From assembly GCF_008039575.1 (NCBI RefSeq), contig NZ_VDUY01000005.1, forward strand, positions 310,001 to 374,000: a stretch of 64,000 nucleotides of DNA, given 5' to 3'. The DNA is from Zeimonas arvi (GTDB lineage Bacteria > Pseudomonadota > Gammaproteobacteria > Burkholderiales > Burkholderiaceae_E). Below, piece by piece: positions 43,442 to 52,586 of this stretch (its first letter is position 1; the number at the start of each line of letters is the position of its first letter). Made by a program: the position numbers and the translations under genes. The notes beneath the pieces were generated by a model. It ran no database searches. It saw only the letters and a program-made list of their open reading frames with translations, and was not told the origin of the DNA.

Positions 43442-45472
43442 TCACCAGCCCCCGCCGCCGCCCCCGCCGCCCCCGCCACCCGAGCCCCCGCCTCCGGAAA
43501 AGCCGGACGACGAGGACTTGGGCGCCGGCATCGCGCTGGCAAAGGAGCCCTGCGCCGCGGCCACCGCGCCGGTCAGCCCGCTGGCGAAGGTTCGGCCGGA
43601 CCATGCCCTGCCGCCGTGCCATCCGGGTCGATACGAAGCGCTCACGTCGCTGCCAGGGTGCGCGCGCGCGAAGGCCGCCTCGAAGGCCTCCGACCAGGGC
43701 TTCTCCGCCTCGAGCGCGATCGCGTAGGGCAGCAATGCCTCGAAGCGTTCGGCGGTGATCTCGGGCGCTCCCTGAAGGTTCAAGCGCTCGGTCTCGGCGG
43801 TGCGCAGGTACATCTCCAGGCCTTCGATCCGGTCCATCACCGGCCGTCCGGCGGCGGTCGGCGCGCGCAGCAGGTAGTAGAACAGCCCGTTCAGCGCGGC
43901 GAAGCCGGCCACCAGCACCAGCGGAAAGGCGTTGTCCACCACAGCATCGAGGAAGAAGTCGCGAAAGTCCGGCGACAGCGGTCCCCGGTCGCCGAGCTGG
44001 GTCAGGAAGGTGGTCGCCATGAAAGCGAGCACCGCCAGGTGAATGGCCGAGGCGATGATCGTGCGCAACCTCCAGCCCGGCATCAGCGCCCGGACGATCT
44101 GCGCCACGAACACGCCCGCGAACGCGCCGATGACCACCGACGCGATCAGCAGCCCGATCTCGGCTTCGCGCAGCTGCCCGAACACCAGCACCGCGCCGAT
44201 CGCGATGCCCGTCAGGAACAGGCCTGCGGCGAACCAGCCCAGGTTGCGCTTGAAGAAGCGGTGCCGGTTCTCCTTTTCGATCGACGAGCGGAAGCTCTTC
44301 AGCGCCCTGGCCAGGCTCTCGCCGTTGGCGCGGTCCACGAAGGCCACGCCGCCGCTGCCGTCGATCCAGGAGAGCAGGGCGCGCTCGCCGGCGGGGAGCG
44401 CGTGATACTCGGGGAAGGGCGCCGCTGCGCCGACCTTGCCCTTGTCCGCGCCCGAGAGCTTGCGCTTGAGGATCAGCCCGCCGCCGCTGTCGTCGAAGAT
44501 CACCAGGCCCTTGACCGCCAGCGAGATCGCCGCCGCGGTGAACTCGCGCCAGTCGCCGCTCCAGCCCCAGTTGCGGACGTAGCCGGCCAGCGCAGGCGAG
44601 ATGCCCTCGGGCGGGTTGAAGAGCGGAATGATGGTGCCCTTGGGCGGGTCGCGGCCCACCGCCCGCCAGACGATCAGGTAGAAGGCCGCCACCGCCAGCA
44701 GCCCCAGGCCGCTCAGGATCCAGCGGCGGTTGTCCAGGAAGGCGTACTGCAACTGCTGGGCCTGCGACGGCGCGGCCACCGCGCCCGCCGGCAGCTCGGC
44801 GACCAGCGTGAGCCCCTCGCCCGGCGCCAGCGCGCGGGTGGCCTCGAACTCGAGCTGTCCGTCGTCGCGCAGCCGGGCGCGGAAGTCCTCGCCCCGTTCC
44901 CCGAAGCGGCCTGTGTACGCCGTCCAGCGCACCGGCGCCGCATTGCCCGGCAGCCGCACCAGCGCCCGGGCCGACTGGATCGGGAAGGCCCACTCGTTGC
45001 CGGTCACGTTCCAGTACAGCTCGGCCCGGCCGTCGTGGTGGCGGATCTGCCGGCCGGTCCGGTAGCGGATCTCGTAGCGATACACGCCGGGTTCGAGCAG
45101 CACGTTCTCGTCGCCGGCGTAGATCCGCACGCCGCGCGCGCTGGTTCGGGTGAAGCTCGGCTCGGTGCGTCCGTCGCGGGTGACCGCGATCAGGTCGAAG
45201 GACACCGAGCGCAGCCGGCCCTCGGCGTCCTCGAACTGCAGCGGAAAGTCGCGGTAGATGCCGCGGCGGATCTGCCGACCCTCGGCGCGCACCGTGATGG
45301 ACTCGCTGACCAGCAGGTCGCCGTCGGGCTGCACCTCGATGGTGGCCAGGTAGCGCTCGATGGTCTCGTCGGCGCGCGCGGCGCCGGGCAGCGACAGGGC
45401 GAGCCCGAAGGCCACCGCCAAGCCGCGCGCCCAGGCCGTCGCAGCCTCGAGCGAAGGACGCATGGGCCTCAC
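43442..45472 (-). CDS. DUF2207-domain membrane protein with Gly-rich tail
   Basis: Protein of 676 residues with a signal peptide (cleavage near AARADET, about 34-36), an extracytoplasmic DUF2207 N-terminal beta domain (about 38-235, with RRGIYRDFPL typical of the family), then membrane segments at about 250-270, 430-470 and 495-560, and an about 20-residue poly-Gly/Ser end finishing in W. Family members are uncharacterised membrane proteins commonly encoded next to LemA, as here. A second ATG is at 45463. It is 16 bases downstream of lemA. Confidence 0.88.
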   Translation of the reverse strand: MRPMRPSLEAATAWARGLAVAFGLALSLPGAARADETIERYLATIEVQPDGDLLVSESITVRAEGRQIRRGIYRDFPLQFEDAEGRLRSVSFDLIAVTRDGRTEPSFTRTSARGVRIYAGDENVLLEPGVYRYEIRYRTGRQIRHHDGRAELYWNVTGNEWAFPIQSARALVRLPGNAAPVRWTAYTGRFGERGEDFRARLRDDGQLEFEATRALAPGEGLTLVAELPAGAVAAPSQAQQLQYAFLDNRRWILSGLGLLAVAAFYLIVWRAVGRDPPKGTIIPLFNPPEGISPALAGYVRNWGWSGDWREFTAAAISLAVKGLVIFDDSGGGLILKRKLSGADKGKVGAAAPFPEYHALPAGERALLSWIDGSGGVAFVDRANGESLARALKSFRSSIEKENRHRFFKRNLGWFAAGLFLTGIAIGAVLVFGQLREAEIGLLIASVVIGAFAGVFVAQIVRALMPGWRLRTIIASAIHLAVLAFMATTFLTQLGDRGPLSPDFRDFFLDAVVDNAFPLVLVAGFAALNGLFYYLLRAPTAAGRPVMDRIEGLEMYLRTAETERLNLQGAPEITAERFEALLPYAIALEAEKPWSEAFEAAFARAHPGSDVSASYRPGWHGGRAWSGRTFASGLTGAVAAAQGSFASAMPAPKSSSSGFSGGGGSGGGGGGGGGGGW

Positions 45473-45488
45473 GCCGCCGCCCGCCGCG

Positions 45489-46052
45489 CTATTGCGGGAA
45501 CGACACCTTGGGCGCCTCGCGCGCCGCCGCGTCCTCGATCTCGAAGAAGGGCTTCTTGCCGAAGCCGAACCAGCCGGCCACCAGGTTGCTCGGGAAGGAC
45601 TCCACCATCACGTTCAGGTCGCGGGTGGCGCCGTTGTAGTAACGGCGCGCCATCTGGATGTCGTGCTCCACGCCTTGCAGCGACTCCTGCAGCGCCAGGA
45701 AGTTCTGGTTGGCCTTCAGCTCCGGGTAGTTCTCCACGATGGCCAGCAACCGGCCCAGCGCGCCGGACAGCATGCCCTCGATCTGGCTGCGCGCGGCCAC
45801 GTCGCCGGCCGGCGCGGCCCGGGCCTGGTTGCGCAGCTCGGTCACGTTCTCGAGCAGCTCGCGCTCGTGCGTGGCGTAGCCCTTCACCGTCTCGACCAGG
45901 TTGGGCACCAGGTCGGCGCGGCGCTTCAACTGCACGTCGATGCCGCTCCAGCCTTCCTCGGCCAGGTTGCGCCGCTTCACCAGTCCGTTGTAGATGCTCA
46001 CGCCCCAGGCGGCGAGCGCGGCGACGATTGCGGCGAGGACGATCCAGGTCAT
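45489..46052 (-). CDS. lemA: LemA family protein
   Basis: LemA-type membrane protein of 187 residues. One N-terminal membrane helix (about 3-20) is followed by the family core YNGLVKRRNLAEEGWSGIDV, LKRRADLVPNLVETVKGY, and a helix-rich rest with ENYPELKANQNFLALQ. The C-terminal FPSNLVAGWFGFGKKPFFEIE is typical. The protein probably faces the periplasm or cytoplasm as a helical bundle; the role is not known. It forms an operon with the DUF2207 gene. Confidence 0.93.
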   Translation of the reverse strand: MTWIVLAAIVAALAAWGVSIYNGLVKRRNLAEEGWSGIDVQLKRRADLVPNLVETVKGYATHERELLENVTELRNQARAAPAGDVAARSQIEGMLSGALGRLLAIVENYPELKANQNFLALQESLQGVEHDIQMARRYYNGATRDLNVMVESFPSNLVAGWFGFGKKPFFEIEDAAAREAPKVSFPQ

Positions 46053-46298
46053 CGTGCGGATCCTTTCGATGATCGGTCGACGCGCATCGCGACGCGGGCG
46101 ACGAGCCGCGCGAATGCAGGTCCAGGTTCCATGTCCGGTCTCCGTCGTGGCGTTCGCCCGGATATTGGCGCGGGATGACGCGAAGGGCAAGCCGCTCGGT
46201 GGGCCGCCCGTCGGCTCCGCCAGCGCGACTCGACAGGCTCACCCCCTGAGCCTCTCCCTCCGGATACTCGCCCATCCCCCTTCCCGAGGAGCAGCCGC

Positions 46299-48359
46299 AT
46301 GAGCCAGCCCGCCCAGCATCCGGACCTACCCCAGCTTCCGATCCGCCGTGTCGCCTTCTACAAGCACGGCGTGGCCATGGTCGAGCGCGAGGGCCGCGTT
46401 CAAGGCGAAGTCCTGCCGCTGGTCTTCCGCGCCGGCGACATGGACGACGCGCTGAAGAGCCTCACCGTGATCGACCGGGCCGGCGGCCAGGTGGTCTGCG
46501 CGGACTACGAATTGCCGGCCTCCGCGAGCCGCGAGCAAGACGCGCTGGCGCTCGACCCCGGCACCGGCATGCTCGACCTGCTCGAGCGGCTGGTCGGCTG
46601 GCGGGTGCGCGTGGAGCTCGCCGGGCGCAGCGCACCCCTCGAGGGCCGCGTCACCGGGCTGCAGTACGCGAGGGAGCGCCGCCGCCTGAAAGGCGCCACG
46701 CTGATGCTGCTGGACGATGCCGCCGGAGCGGTGCAGGCCGCGCCGGCCGCCGAGCTCGTGCGGATCGTGCCGCTCGAGGGCCGGATCGGCGAGGATCTCG
46801 CCCGCTTCCTCGATGCCGGAAAGCGGGCCGGCGGGACGCGGTCGGTGTCGCTGCGACTCACCCCGGGCGAGCACGATCTGGCCGTTTCCTGCCTGGTGCC
46901 CGCGCCCAGCTGGCGGGTCAGTTATCGCGTGGTCGCCGAGTCCGACGAGGGCGCCGACACCGGCCGCCTGCTGCTGCAGGGCTGGGGCCTGGTCGACAAC
47001 CGCTTCGACGAAGACCTCGAGAACGTCCGGCTGACGCTGGTCGCCGGCCAGCCGATCTCCTTCGTCTACGACCTGACCACCTCGCGGGCGCCGGCGCGCA
47101 AGCGGGTTCAGGACGAATCGCGTGTGGCCGCCGACCCGGTCGGCTTCGCCTCGGGCCTGGTCGCGCGCGCTGCCGCCCGCTCCGCTGCAATGGCCGGCGC
47201 CGCCTCGTTCGACATGGCCAGCGCCGAGTTCGACGACGAACGCGGCTCGCTGCTCGCCGCCGACATCGTCGGCGACGTCGACGACCCGCGCGTCGGGTCC
47301 GAAGTGGCGCTCGCCGGCCGGCCCCTGCGTTCCGCCCGCATCGCCGACCTGGAGGCCGCCGGGCCGGCCAGCGCGAGCAGCGACCAGCGCGAAACCTTCG
47401 CCTACGAGGTGTTGCGGCCGGTGTCCATTCCGCGTGGCGCCAGCGCGCTGGTGCCAGTGCTGCAGGCAAAGCTCGCCTACCGGCGCGAGCTGCTGTTCAA
47501 CGAGAAAAAGCACCCCGGCCATCCGGTGGCCGCGCTGCGTTGCGAGAACCGCTCGGGCCTGGTGCTCGAGCGCGGGCCGGCCACGCTGGTCGAGGACGGC
47601 CGCTACCGCGGCGAGGCCATCGTGCCCTTCACGGGCCGCGATGGCAGCCTCTACCTGCCCTACGCCGTCGAGCTGGGCATCTCGGTGCGCGTCGAGTCGG
47701 ACCGCAGCGTCGAGGACCATCGTCTGCGACTCGCGGGCGGCTTGCTGCACCGTGAGATGGCCTGGGGGCGCACTCATCGCTACGAGATCGTGAATCGAAC
47801 GGCCGACGCGCAGACGCTCACCATCGAGCGGTCGGTCGACACGCTGCCCGGCGAGCTGTTAGAGACCCCGCCGCCCGCCGCCTGCGGCGATGGCGTCTAT
47901 CGATGGAACGTCGACTGCCCGGCAGGCGCCACGGTCACTTTCGCGATGCGCTCGCGCCGGCTGGCGGTGCGCGAACAGCGACTCGTCGACCTCGGCCTCG
48001 ACGAGCTCGCCCGCTTCCTGGCCGACGCCGGCCTCACCCCCGACACCCGGCGCGCGCTCGAGGCCCTGCGCGCCGAGCTGGCGCTCATCGAGGAGAATCG
48101 CCGGCGCATCGCCCAGCTCGCCGAGCAGCGCAAGCAGCTGCTGGCGCGCCAGGAGCACGTCCGCCGCAACATCGGGGCGCTCGCCGCCGGCGGCGACGAA
48201 GGCGAGGTGCGCCTGAAGATGGTCCGCGAGCTGCAGGCCGCCGAGGGCACGCTCTCGGGCATCGACCGGCTGGTCGCCGAGCTCGAAGCCGAGAACGAGC
48301 GCCGGCGCGGCGAGCTGGGCGCGCTGCTGCCGGGCGGGCGGACGCCGGAGGCCGCCTGA
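46299..48359 (+). CDS. DUF4139-like hypothetical protein with C-terminal coiled coil
   Basis: Protein of 686 residues without a signal peptide. The beginning PIRRVAFYKHGVAMVEREG and the central LVPAPSWRVSYRVV and LRLTLVAGQPISFVYDL-like segments resemble the DUF4139/mucoidy-inhibitor A group, which is beta-rich. The C-terminal about 120 residues form a strong coiled coil (LIEENRRRIAQLAEQRKQLL and following). The assignment is by resemblance only. It is divergent from the LemA/DUF2207 pair. CGAGGAGC precedes the ATG. Confidence 0.7.
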   Translation: MSQPAQHPDLPQLPIRRVAFYKHGVAMVEREGRVQGEVLPLVFRAGDMDDALKSLTVIDRAGGQVVCADYELPASASREQDALALDPGTGMLDLLERLVGWRVRVELAGRSAPLEGRVTGLQYARERRRLKGATLMLLDDAAGAVQAAPAAELVRIVPLEGRIGEDLARFLDAGKRAGGTRSVSLRLTPGEHDLAVSCLVPAPSWRVSYRVVAESDEGADTGRLLLQGWGLVDNRFDEDLENVRLTLVAGQPISFVYDLTTSRAPARKRVQDESRVAADPVGFASGLVARAAARSAAMAGAASFDMASAEFDDERGSLLAADIVGDVDDPRVGSEVALAGRPLRSARIADLEAAGPASASSDQRETFAYEVLRPVSIPRGASALVPVLQAKLAYRRELLFNEKKHPGHPVAALRCENRSGLVLERGPATLVEDGRYRGEAIVPFTGRDGSLYLPYAVELGISVRVESDRSVEDHRLRLAGGLLHREMAWGRTHRYEIVNRTADAQTLTIERSVDTLPGELLETPPPAACGDGVYRWNVDCPAGATVTFAMRSRRLAVREQRLVDLGLDELARFLADAGLTPDTRRALEALRAELALIEENRRRIAQLAEQRKQLLARQEHVRRNIGALAAGGDEGEVRLKMVRELQAAEGTLSGIDRLVAELEAENERRRGELGALLPGGRTPEAA

Positions 48360-48388
48360 GCGGCACCGGCCGACGCCTCCCGCGCGCG

Positions 48389-49264
48389 CTACTCCCAGCG
48401 AAAGCCGGTGAGCGCTTTCAGGAACAGCGACGCGGCCGGCGGCCGCGGCCGCCCGCGCACCTCGATCGCGTGCACTTCCCGGCTGACCGCCGGCTCGACC
48501 AGCGGGCGCGACACGAGCCCGCTGGCGGTGATCGAGTACTCGGGCATGAACGCAAAGCCCAGGCCCGACAGCACCATCGCCTGGACCCAATCCTCGCGAT
48601 CGCTGCGGAACTTCGCGTAGAGCTCGATCTCGCGCGCGCCGAGCACCTGCATCACCGTCTCGCGCATCTCGCAGGCGAGCCGATCCACGTAGTGGGCCCG
48701 GTGCACGTCGGCAAGCCTGATCGCGTCCTTGCGGCTGAACGGGTGGCCCGGCGCGAAGACCACCACGTAGCGCTCCGGATAGAGCGGCTCGCTGCGAAAC
48801 CCGTCGCCGAAACCGGCCGCCGGGTTGGCGATCGCGAGGTCCAGTTCGGCGGCTTCGAGGCGGCGGGCCAGCGACTCGGCCGAGCCTTCCGAGATCGCGG
48901 TCTCCACGCCCGGGTTCGCGTCGCGGAACTCGCGCAGGAAGCCGCCGATGCGCGCCGGCCCGATCGTCGGCAGGATGCCGACCCGAAGCGGCGTCTGGCG
49001 CAGCAGCCGGAAGTTCTTCGCGACGGTCAGCGCCGCCTCCTGCTCGCCGGCCAGTCGCTCGAGGTGCGGCCGCATCATGCGCCCCAGCTCGGTCAGCACC
49101 AGGCGCCGGCCCTCGCGATGAAAGACCGCGCCGCCGACTTCCTCCTCGAGCCCCTTGATCGCCTTGGTCAGCGCCGGCTGGGTCAGGTCGCAGGCCTCGG
49201 CCGCGCGCGAGAAGCTGCCGTGCTCGCAGATGGCAAGGAAGTATCGAATCTGGCGAAGCTCCAT
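48389..49264 (-). CDS. LysR-family transcriptional regulator
   Basis: Regulator of 291 residues. N-terminal winged helix-turn-helix at about 1-60 (MELRQIRYFLAICEHGSFSR then AAEACDLTQPALTKAIKGLE), effector domain at about 90-290 with a typical LRVGILPTIG start. Possible ligand unknown. It is divergent from the DUF4242-like gene, the classic layout for a LysR protein and its target, and converges on the DUF4139-like gene. Confidence 0.92.
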   Translation of the reverse strand: MELRQIRYFLAICEHGSFSRAAEACDLTQPALTKAIKGLEEEVGGAVFHREGRRLVLTELGRMMRPHLERLAGEQEAALTVAKNFRLLRQTPLRVGILPTIGPARIGGFLREFRDANPGVETAISEGSAESLARRLEAAELDLAIANPAAGFGDGFRSEPLYPERYVVVFAPGHPFSRKDAIRLADVHRAHYVDRLACEMRETVMQVLGAREIELYAKFRSDREDWVQAMVLSGLGFAFMPEYSITASGLVSRPLVEPAVSREVHAIEVRGRPRPPAASLFLKALTGFRWE

Positions 49265-49303
49265 CGCGTGTCCCCCGACTCTGCTTTCCTCGAGAGCAGT
49301 CTA

Positions 49304-49317
49304 GGCGGCATGCCGCC
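49304..49317. promoter_or_regulatory. 14-base palindrome in the LysR/DUF4242 spacer
   Basis: GGCGGCATGCCGCC is a perfect palindrome 40 bases upstream of the LysR start. It may be a regulator site; in such GC-rich DNA chance is a real alternative. Confidence 0.25.
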
Positions 49318-49486
49318 GCAGCGGAAGGCCCGGAGCCTCTACCGGCGATCATCGATCCATAACCGGGGCGCGCTTCCCTCGTCGCAGGGGCCGGCCTAGT
49401 CTGGCAAGGGGGCAGAGCGCCCCTCGAGCGACCGGAAGGGTCCGGCCGCGGCGCCGACGAGGCGCGCCCACAGATGGGAGACAGAC

Positions 49487-49750
49487 ATGAGCGTCTACAT
49501 GGTCGAGCGTTCGCTCGCGGGCATTGCGATGCCCGACCTGGCCGCCGCGCAGAAGCGCGCGATCGACACCTCGCAACAGTTCACCGCCGGCGGCACCCCG
49601 GTTCGCTACATCCGCACCACCTTCGTGCCGGGCACCGGCGCCTGCATGTGCCTGTTCGACGCGAGCGATCCCGAAACGGTGCGTCGCGTCAACGAGCAGG
49701 CGGGCATCCCCTTCGACCGGATCAGCGAAGCGCTGGATCTCACGCCGTAG
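49487..49750 (+). CDS. DUF4242-like small protein
   Basis: Protein of 87 residues matching the DUF4242 pattern: YMVERSLAGIAMPDLAAAQ, then RYIRTTFVPGTGACMCLFDA and ETVRRVNEQAGIPFDRISE. The fold is a ferredoxin-like alpha/beta dimer; one member binds nickel. The CMC motif (residues 54-56) in the central strand could bind a metal or be redox-active. It is divergent from a LysR regulator gene, its likely controller. Confidence 0.8.
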   Translation: MSVYMVERSLAGIAMPDLAAAQKRAIDTSQQFTAGGTPVRYIRTTFVPGTGACMCLFDASDPETVRRVNEQAGIPFDRISEALDLTP

Positions 49751-49826
49751 GGCAGAGCCGGGGGTGACGCGGGGCCCCGGCGTCCGGGTCTAGACTGGGC
49801 GGACTCCTCGCCCCTCTGGATTCCCG

Positions 49827-50486
49827 ATGCCCGAAGCCCCGCTCCCCCCGCTGTCGCTCCTCGAGGCCCGCGTGCTCGGCGTGCTGGTCGAAAAGGAGCG
49901 CACGGTGCCCGACACCTATCCGCTCTCGCTCAACGCGCTCACCGCCGGCTGCAACCAGAAGACCAGCCGCAATCCGGTGATCGACGCCGCCGAGTCCGAG
50001 GTGCAGGCCGCGCTCGACACGCTGCGCCGGCACTCGCTGGTCATCGAGTCGAGCGGCAGCCGCACGATGCGCTATTCGCACAACGTCAAGCGGGTGTTCG
50101 GGCTGCCCTCGCAGTCGGTGGCGCTGCTGGCAATGCTGGCGCTGCGCGGGCCGCAGACCGCGGCCGAGCTGCGCGGCAACTGCGAGCGGCTCGAGCGCTT
50201 CGCCGACATTTCGTCGGTCGAGGGCTTCCTCGACGAGATGGCCGCGCGGCCGCATGGAGCCCTCGTGATGTTGCTGCCGCGTCAGCCGGGGGCGCGCGAG
50301 GCGCGGTGGATGCATCTGCTGGGCGGCGCGCCGGCGCCGGAGATGCTCGCTGCCGGGTCGCCGGTGGCCGAGCCGGGGCGTATCGCGATTGCCGACGGGC
50401 AGTCCCTCGAAGCGCGGCTCTCGCAGCTGGAGCGCGAAGTCGCGGAACTCAGGGAAGCGCTGGCCGCGCTAGCGAACGCTCGCTGA
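49827..50486 (+). CDS. YceH-family protein (DUF480)
   Basis: Protein of 219 residues. The DUF480 core LSLLEARVLGVLVEKERTVPD starts at residue 9 (21 residues, of which the first LSLLEARVLGVL are most diagnostic), followed by YPLSLNALTAGCNQKTSRNPV, which is the hallmark of the family, then a second winged-helix unit and a C-terminal coiled coil (about 190-218). Members have a tandem winged-helix fold; function unknown, probably nucleic-acid binding. Confidence 0.92.
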   Translation: MPEAPLPPLSLLEARVLGVLVEKERTVPDTYPLSLNALTAGCNQKTSRNPVIDAAESEVQAALDTLRRHSLVIESSGSRTMRYSHNVKRVFGLPSQSVALLAMLALRGPQTAAELRGNCERLERFADISSVEGFLDEMAARPHGALVMLLPRQPGAREARWMHLLGGAPAPEMLAAGSPVAEPGRIAIADGQSLEARLSQLEREVAELREALAALANAR

Positions 50487-50525
50487 CCCGGGTGCCGCGC
50501 GGCGCGGTTTCGCCTCGACGCGTTG

Positions 50526-50933
50526 TCATGCCACCCAGGTTTCTGTTTTCAGGCCAGCCACCCGCGAGAACTCGCGCCGATTGTGCGTGACCAGCGTCGC
50601 GCCTTCGGCCAGCGCATGGCAGGCGATCCAGAGATCGTTCGCGCCGATTGGCGTTCCTGCACCCTTCAGGCGATTGAACTGCACGGCATAGTGCTCGCAG
50701 AGCGAGCGGCCGATCGCATAGAGCACGGGCACTTGCCGCGCCAGCCCTTCGAGTTGGCGAACGACTGCATCCTTCCTGGTGCTGCGCTCGGCGCCCTTGA
50801 GCAACTCGGCGTAGGTCACGAAGGACATGCAGAGCTTATCGTCTGCGCCTAGCGAGCCGACCCTGCGGGCCACCGACTCGGGACGACGCTCGATCAGGTA
50901 GATCAGCGTGTCGGTGTCGAGCATGTACCGCAC
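50526..50933 (-). CDS. vapC: VapC-type PIN-domain ribonuclease toxin
   Basis: PIN-domain toxin of 135 residues. All four acidic or polar catalytic positions are present: D6 (RYMLDTDT), E43 (TYAELLKG), D100 (GANDLWIACHAL) and N118 (VTHNRREF). It should cleave tRNA or rRNA when free. The GTG at 50933 is chosen because RYMLDT follows the start directly, as in the family, and GAGG lies 6 bases upstream. The antitoxin frame just upstream appears N-terminally truncated, so how this toxin is kept in check is unclear. Confidence 0.85.
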   Translation of the reverse strand: MRYMLDTDTLIYLIERRPESVARRVGSLGADDKLCMSFVTYAELLKGAERSTRKDAVVRQLEGLARQVPVLYAIGRSLCEHYAVQFNRLKGAGTPIGANDLWIACHALAEGATLVTHNRREFSRVAGLKTETWVA

Positions 50934-50940
50934 GGCGACC

Positions 50941-51108
50941 TCACAGCGCTTCCCGGTCCTGCAGCGGCACGATTTCGCGCCGGTCCTCCTCGAGCAGTAC
51001 CACGAAATCCTCGTCGAAGGCTGACAAGGCCTCGAGCAAGGCCGCGCCGCGATCGACCGGCAGGTGCGCCGCTTCCCGGGCCGCGTGGCGCGAAAGCCCC
51101 GTGTTCCG
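50941..51108 (-). pseudogene. VapB-like antitoxin fragment, N-terminus missing
   Basis: A frame ending 7 bases before the vapC start encodes HAAREAAHLPVD, then LEALSAFDEDFVVLLEEDRR and PLQDREAL, resembling the acidic toxin-binding C-terminus of VapB proteins. Upstream, the frame reaches the stop of the transglycosylase gene (51109-51111) with no ATG and no AbrB- or RHH-type DNA-binding domain. I read it as a 5'-truncated antitoxin of about 55 residues. A start at one of the TTG codons could still give a short tail peptide able to bind VapC. Confidence 0.5.
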
Positions 51109-52458
51109 TCAGCGCGCATGCGCGGTCTGGCGCAGCGCTTCCAGCGCCTTTCTTCCCGCCCGCCCGTCCGACTCGATCCCGCGTTTCGCCAGCTCGGCCT
51201 TCAGCGCCTCGCGGGTGCGCGCCCCGATCGCGCCGTCGATCTCGCCGATGTCGTGGCCGAGCTTCACCAGCAGCGTCTGCAATTCGCGGCGCTCGGCCCG
51301 CGACAGGCCCGGGTCGTCGGTGGGCCAGGCGGCCGCGAAGGGGCCGCCGCCTCGCAGCCGGTCCGAAAGGTGCGCGATCGCCAGCGCGTAGCTCTCGGCC
51401 GCGTTGTACGAGTAGAGCGCGTCGAAGTTGCGGGTGACCAGGAAGGCCGGGCCTTGCGGGCCGGCCGGCAGCAGGATCGCCGACGGCGTGTCGGCGCCCA
51501 GCGCGGCGTCGCCACGGCCCGCATTCGCTTCGCGCGGCTGGACCAGCGGGCTGCCGTCCGCCCGCTTCACGCCCCGCGAGGCCCACACCGAAGCCGGCTG
51601 CTTGCTGCGCCGGCCCACGGCCGACGCGTCGAAGCCCGCCGGCAGCTTCACCTCGAAGCCCCAGGGCAGGGCGCTGCGCCAGCCGGCGCGCTTCAGGAAG
51701 TTCGCGGTCGATGCCAGCGCGTCGGGCACGCTGTCGACCAGGTCGCGCCGGCCGTCGCCGTCGAAATCCACCGCCAGCCGCATGAAGGTCGACGGCATGA
51801 ATTGCGTGTGCCCGAAGGCGCCGGCCCAGGAGCCGTTCAGCTTGTCGGCCGCCACGTGGCCTTCCTGCAGGATCTTCAGCGTCGTGAAGAACTCGCCGCG
51901 AAAGAAGGACTGCCGGCGTCCGTAGCAGGACAGCGTCGACAAGGATTCGAGCAGCGGCCGCTTGCCGAAGCGCCGGCCGAAGTCGCTCTCCACGCCCCAC
52001 ACCGCCACCACGGTGGCTGGGTCCACGTCGTACTCGGCCTGCACTTTCGCCAGCACCTCGGCCCACTGCGCGAGCATCGCGCGGCCATCGGCCACCCGCT
52101 CGTCGTCGACCAGGGCGGCCAGGTAGTCCCAGATCGGCGTCACGAACTCGGGCTGCGCGTCGAGGAAGCCGAGCACCGCCATGTCGGGCGCCAGCGCGGC
52201 GGTGTGCCGGTCGAAGGCCTCGCCGCTCACGCCCTTGGCCAGCGCATCGGGGCGCAGGCGGGCCAGGCAGGCGGCGAAGTCGGCAGGGCGCGGCTCGGCG
52301 GCTGCCGCGGGAGGCGTCGGGCCGGCCGGCGCGCCGCTCGTTGCCGTGCCCTGGGCCAGCGCGCCCGCGGATGCGGTGGCCAGAAGCGCGATCGCGAAGC
52401 GCAGGCCGGTCGCCACGCCGGCGCGATGTCGAGGCTGGGGGTGCAGGTCGATGGGCAT
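51109..52458 (-). CDS. Lytic murein transglycosylase, MltB-like
   Basis: Periplasmic muramidase-like enzyme of about 449 residues. A signal peptide lies at about 12-35 (ending GALAQ). The SLT-type catalytic domain includes VVAVWGVESDFGRRFGKRPL (the catalytic Glu is in GVESDFG), the AGAFGHTQFMPSTF segment and VDFDGDGRRDLVDS, all hallmarks of MltB. A C-terminal peptidoglycan-binding-type domain (about 375-435, with SRAERRELQTLLVKLG) follows. It cleaves glycan strands to form 1,6-anhydro-muropeptides. The start is uncertain: ATG 52458 is used; an in-frame ATG at 52479 is the alternative. Confidence 0.9.
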   Translation of the reverse strand: MPIDLHPQPRHRAGVATGLRFAIALLATASAGALAQGTATSGAPAGPTPPAAAAEPRPADFAACLARLRPDALAKGVSGEAFDRHTAALAPDMAVLGFLDAQPEFVTPIWDYLAALVDDERVADGRAMLAQWAEVLAKVQAEYDVDPATVVAVWGVESDFGRRFGKRPLLESLSTLSCYGRRQSFFRGEFFTTLKILQEGHVAADKLNGSWAGAFGHTQFMPSTFMRLAVDFDGDGRRDLVDSVPDALASTANFLKRAGWRSALPWGFEVKLPAGFDASAVGRRSKQPASVWASRGVKRADGSPLVQPREANAGRGDAALGADTPSAILLPAGPQGPAFLVTRNFDALYSYNAAESYALAIAHLSDRLRGGGPFAAAWPTDDPGLSRAERRELQTLLVKLGHDIGEIDGAIGARTREALKAELAKRGIESDGRAGRKALEALRQTAHAR

Positions 52459-52586
52459 GGCCCCAATCTTAGTTGACATGGTCAAGCGCGCTGCCGATGC
52501 TTCGACGAGCAGGCCCTTCCCGTTTACACAAACTTGCATCTGCCTCAAGGTTCTTTGCAGCCCTGAAAGGCAGAATCCATCGGGCC

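Noticed and set aside
50934-51119. ATG-started N-terminal extension of VapC
   Set aside because: Cys/Arg-rich sequence without similarity, in a frame different from the antitoxin-like fragment; VapC proteins start just before RYMLDT.
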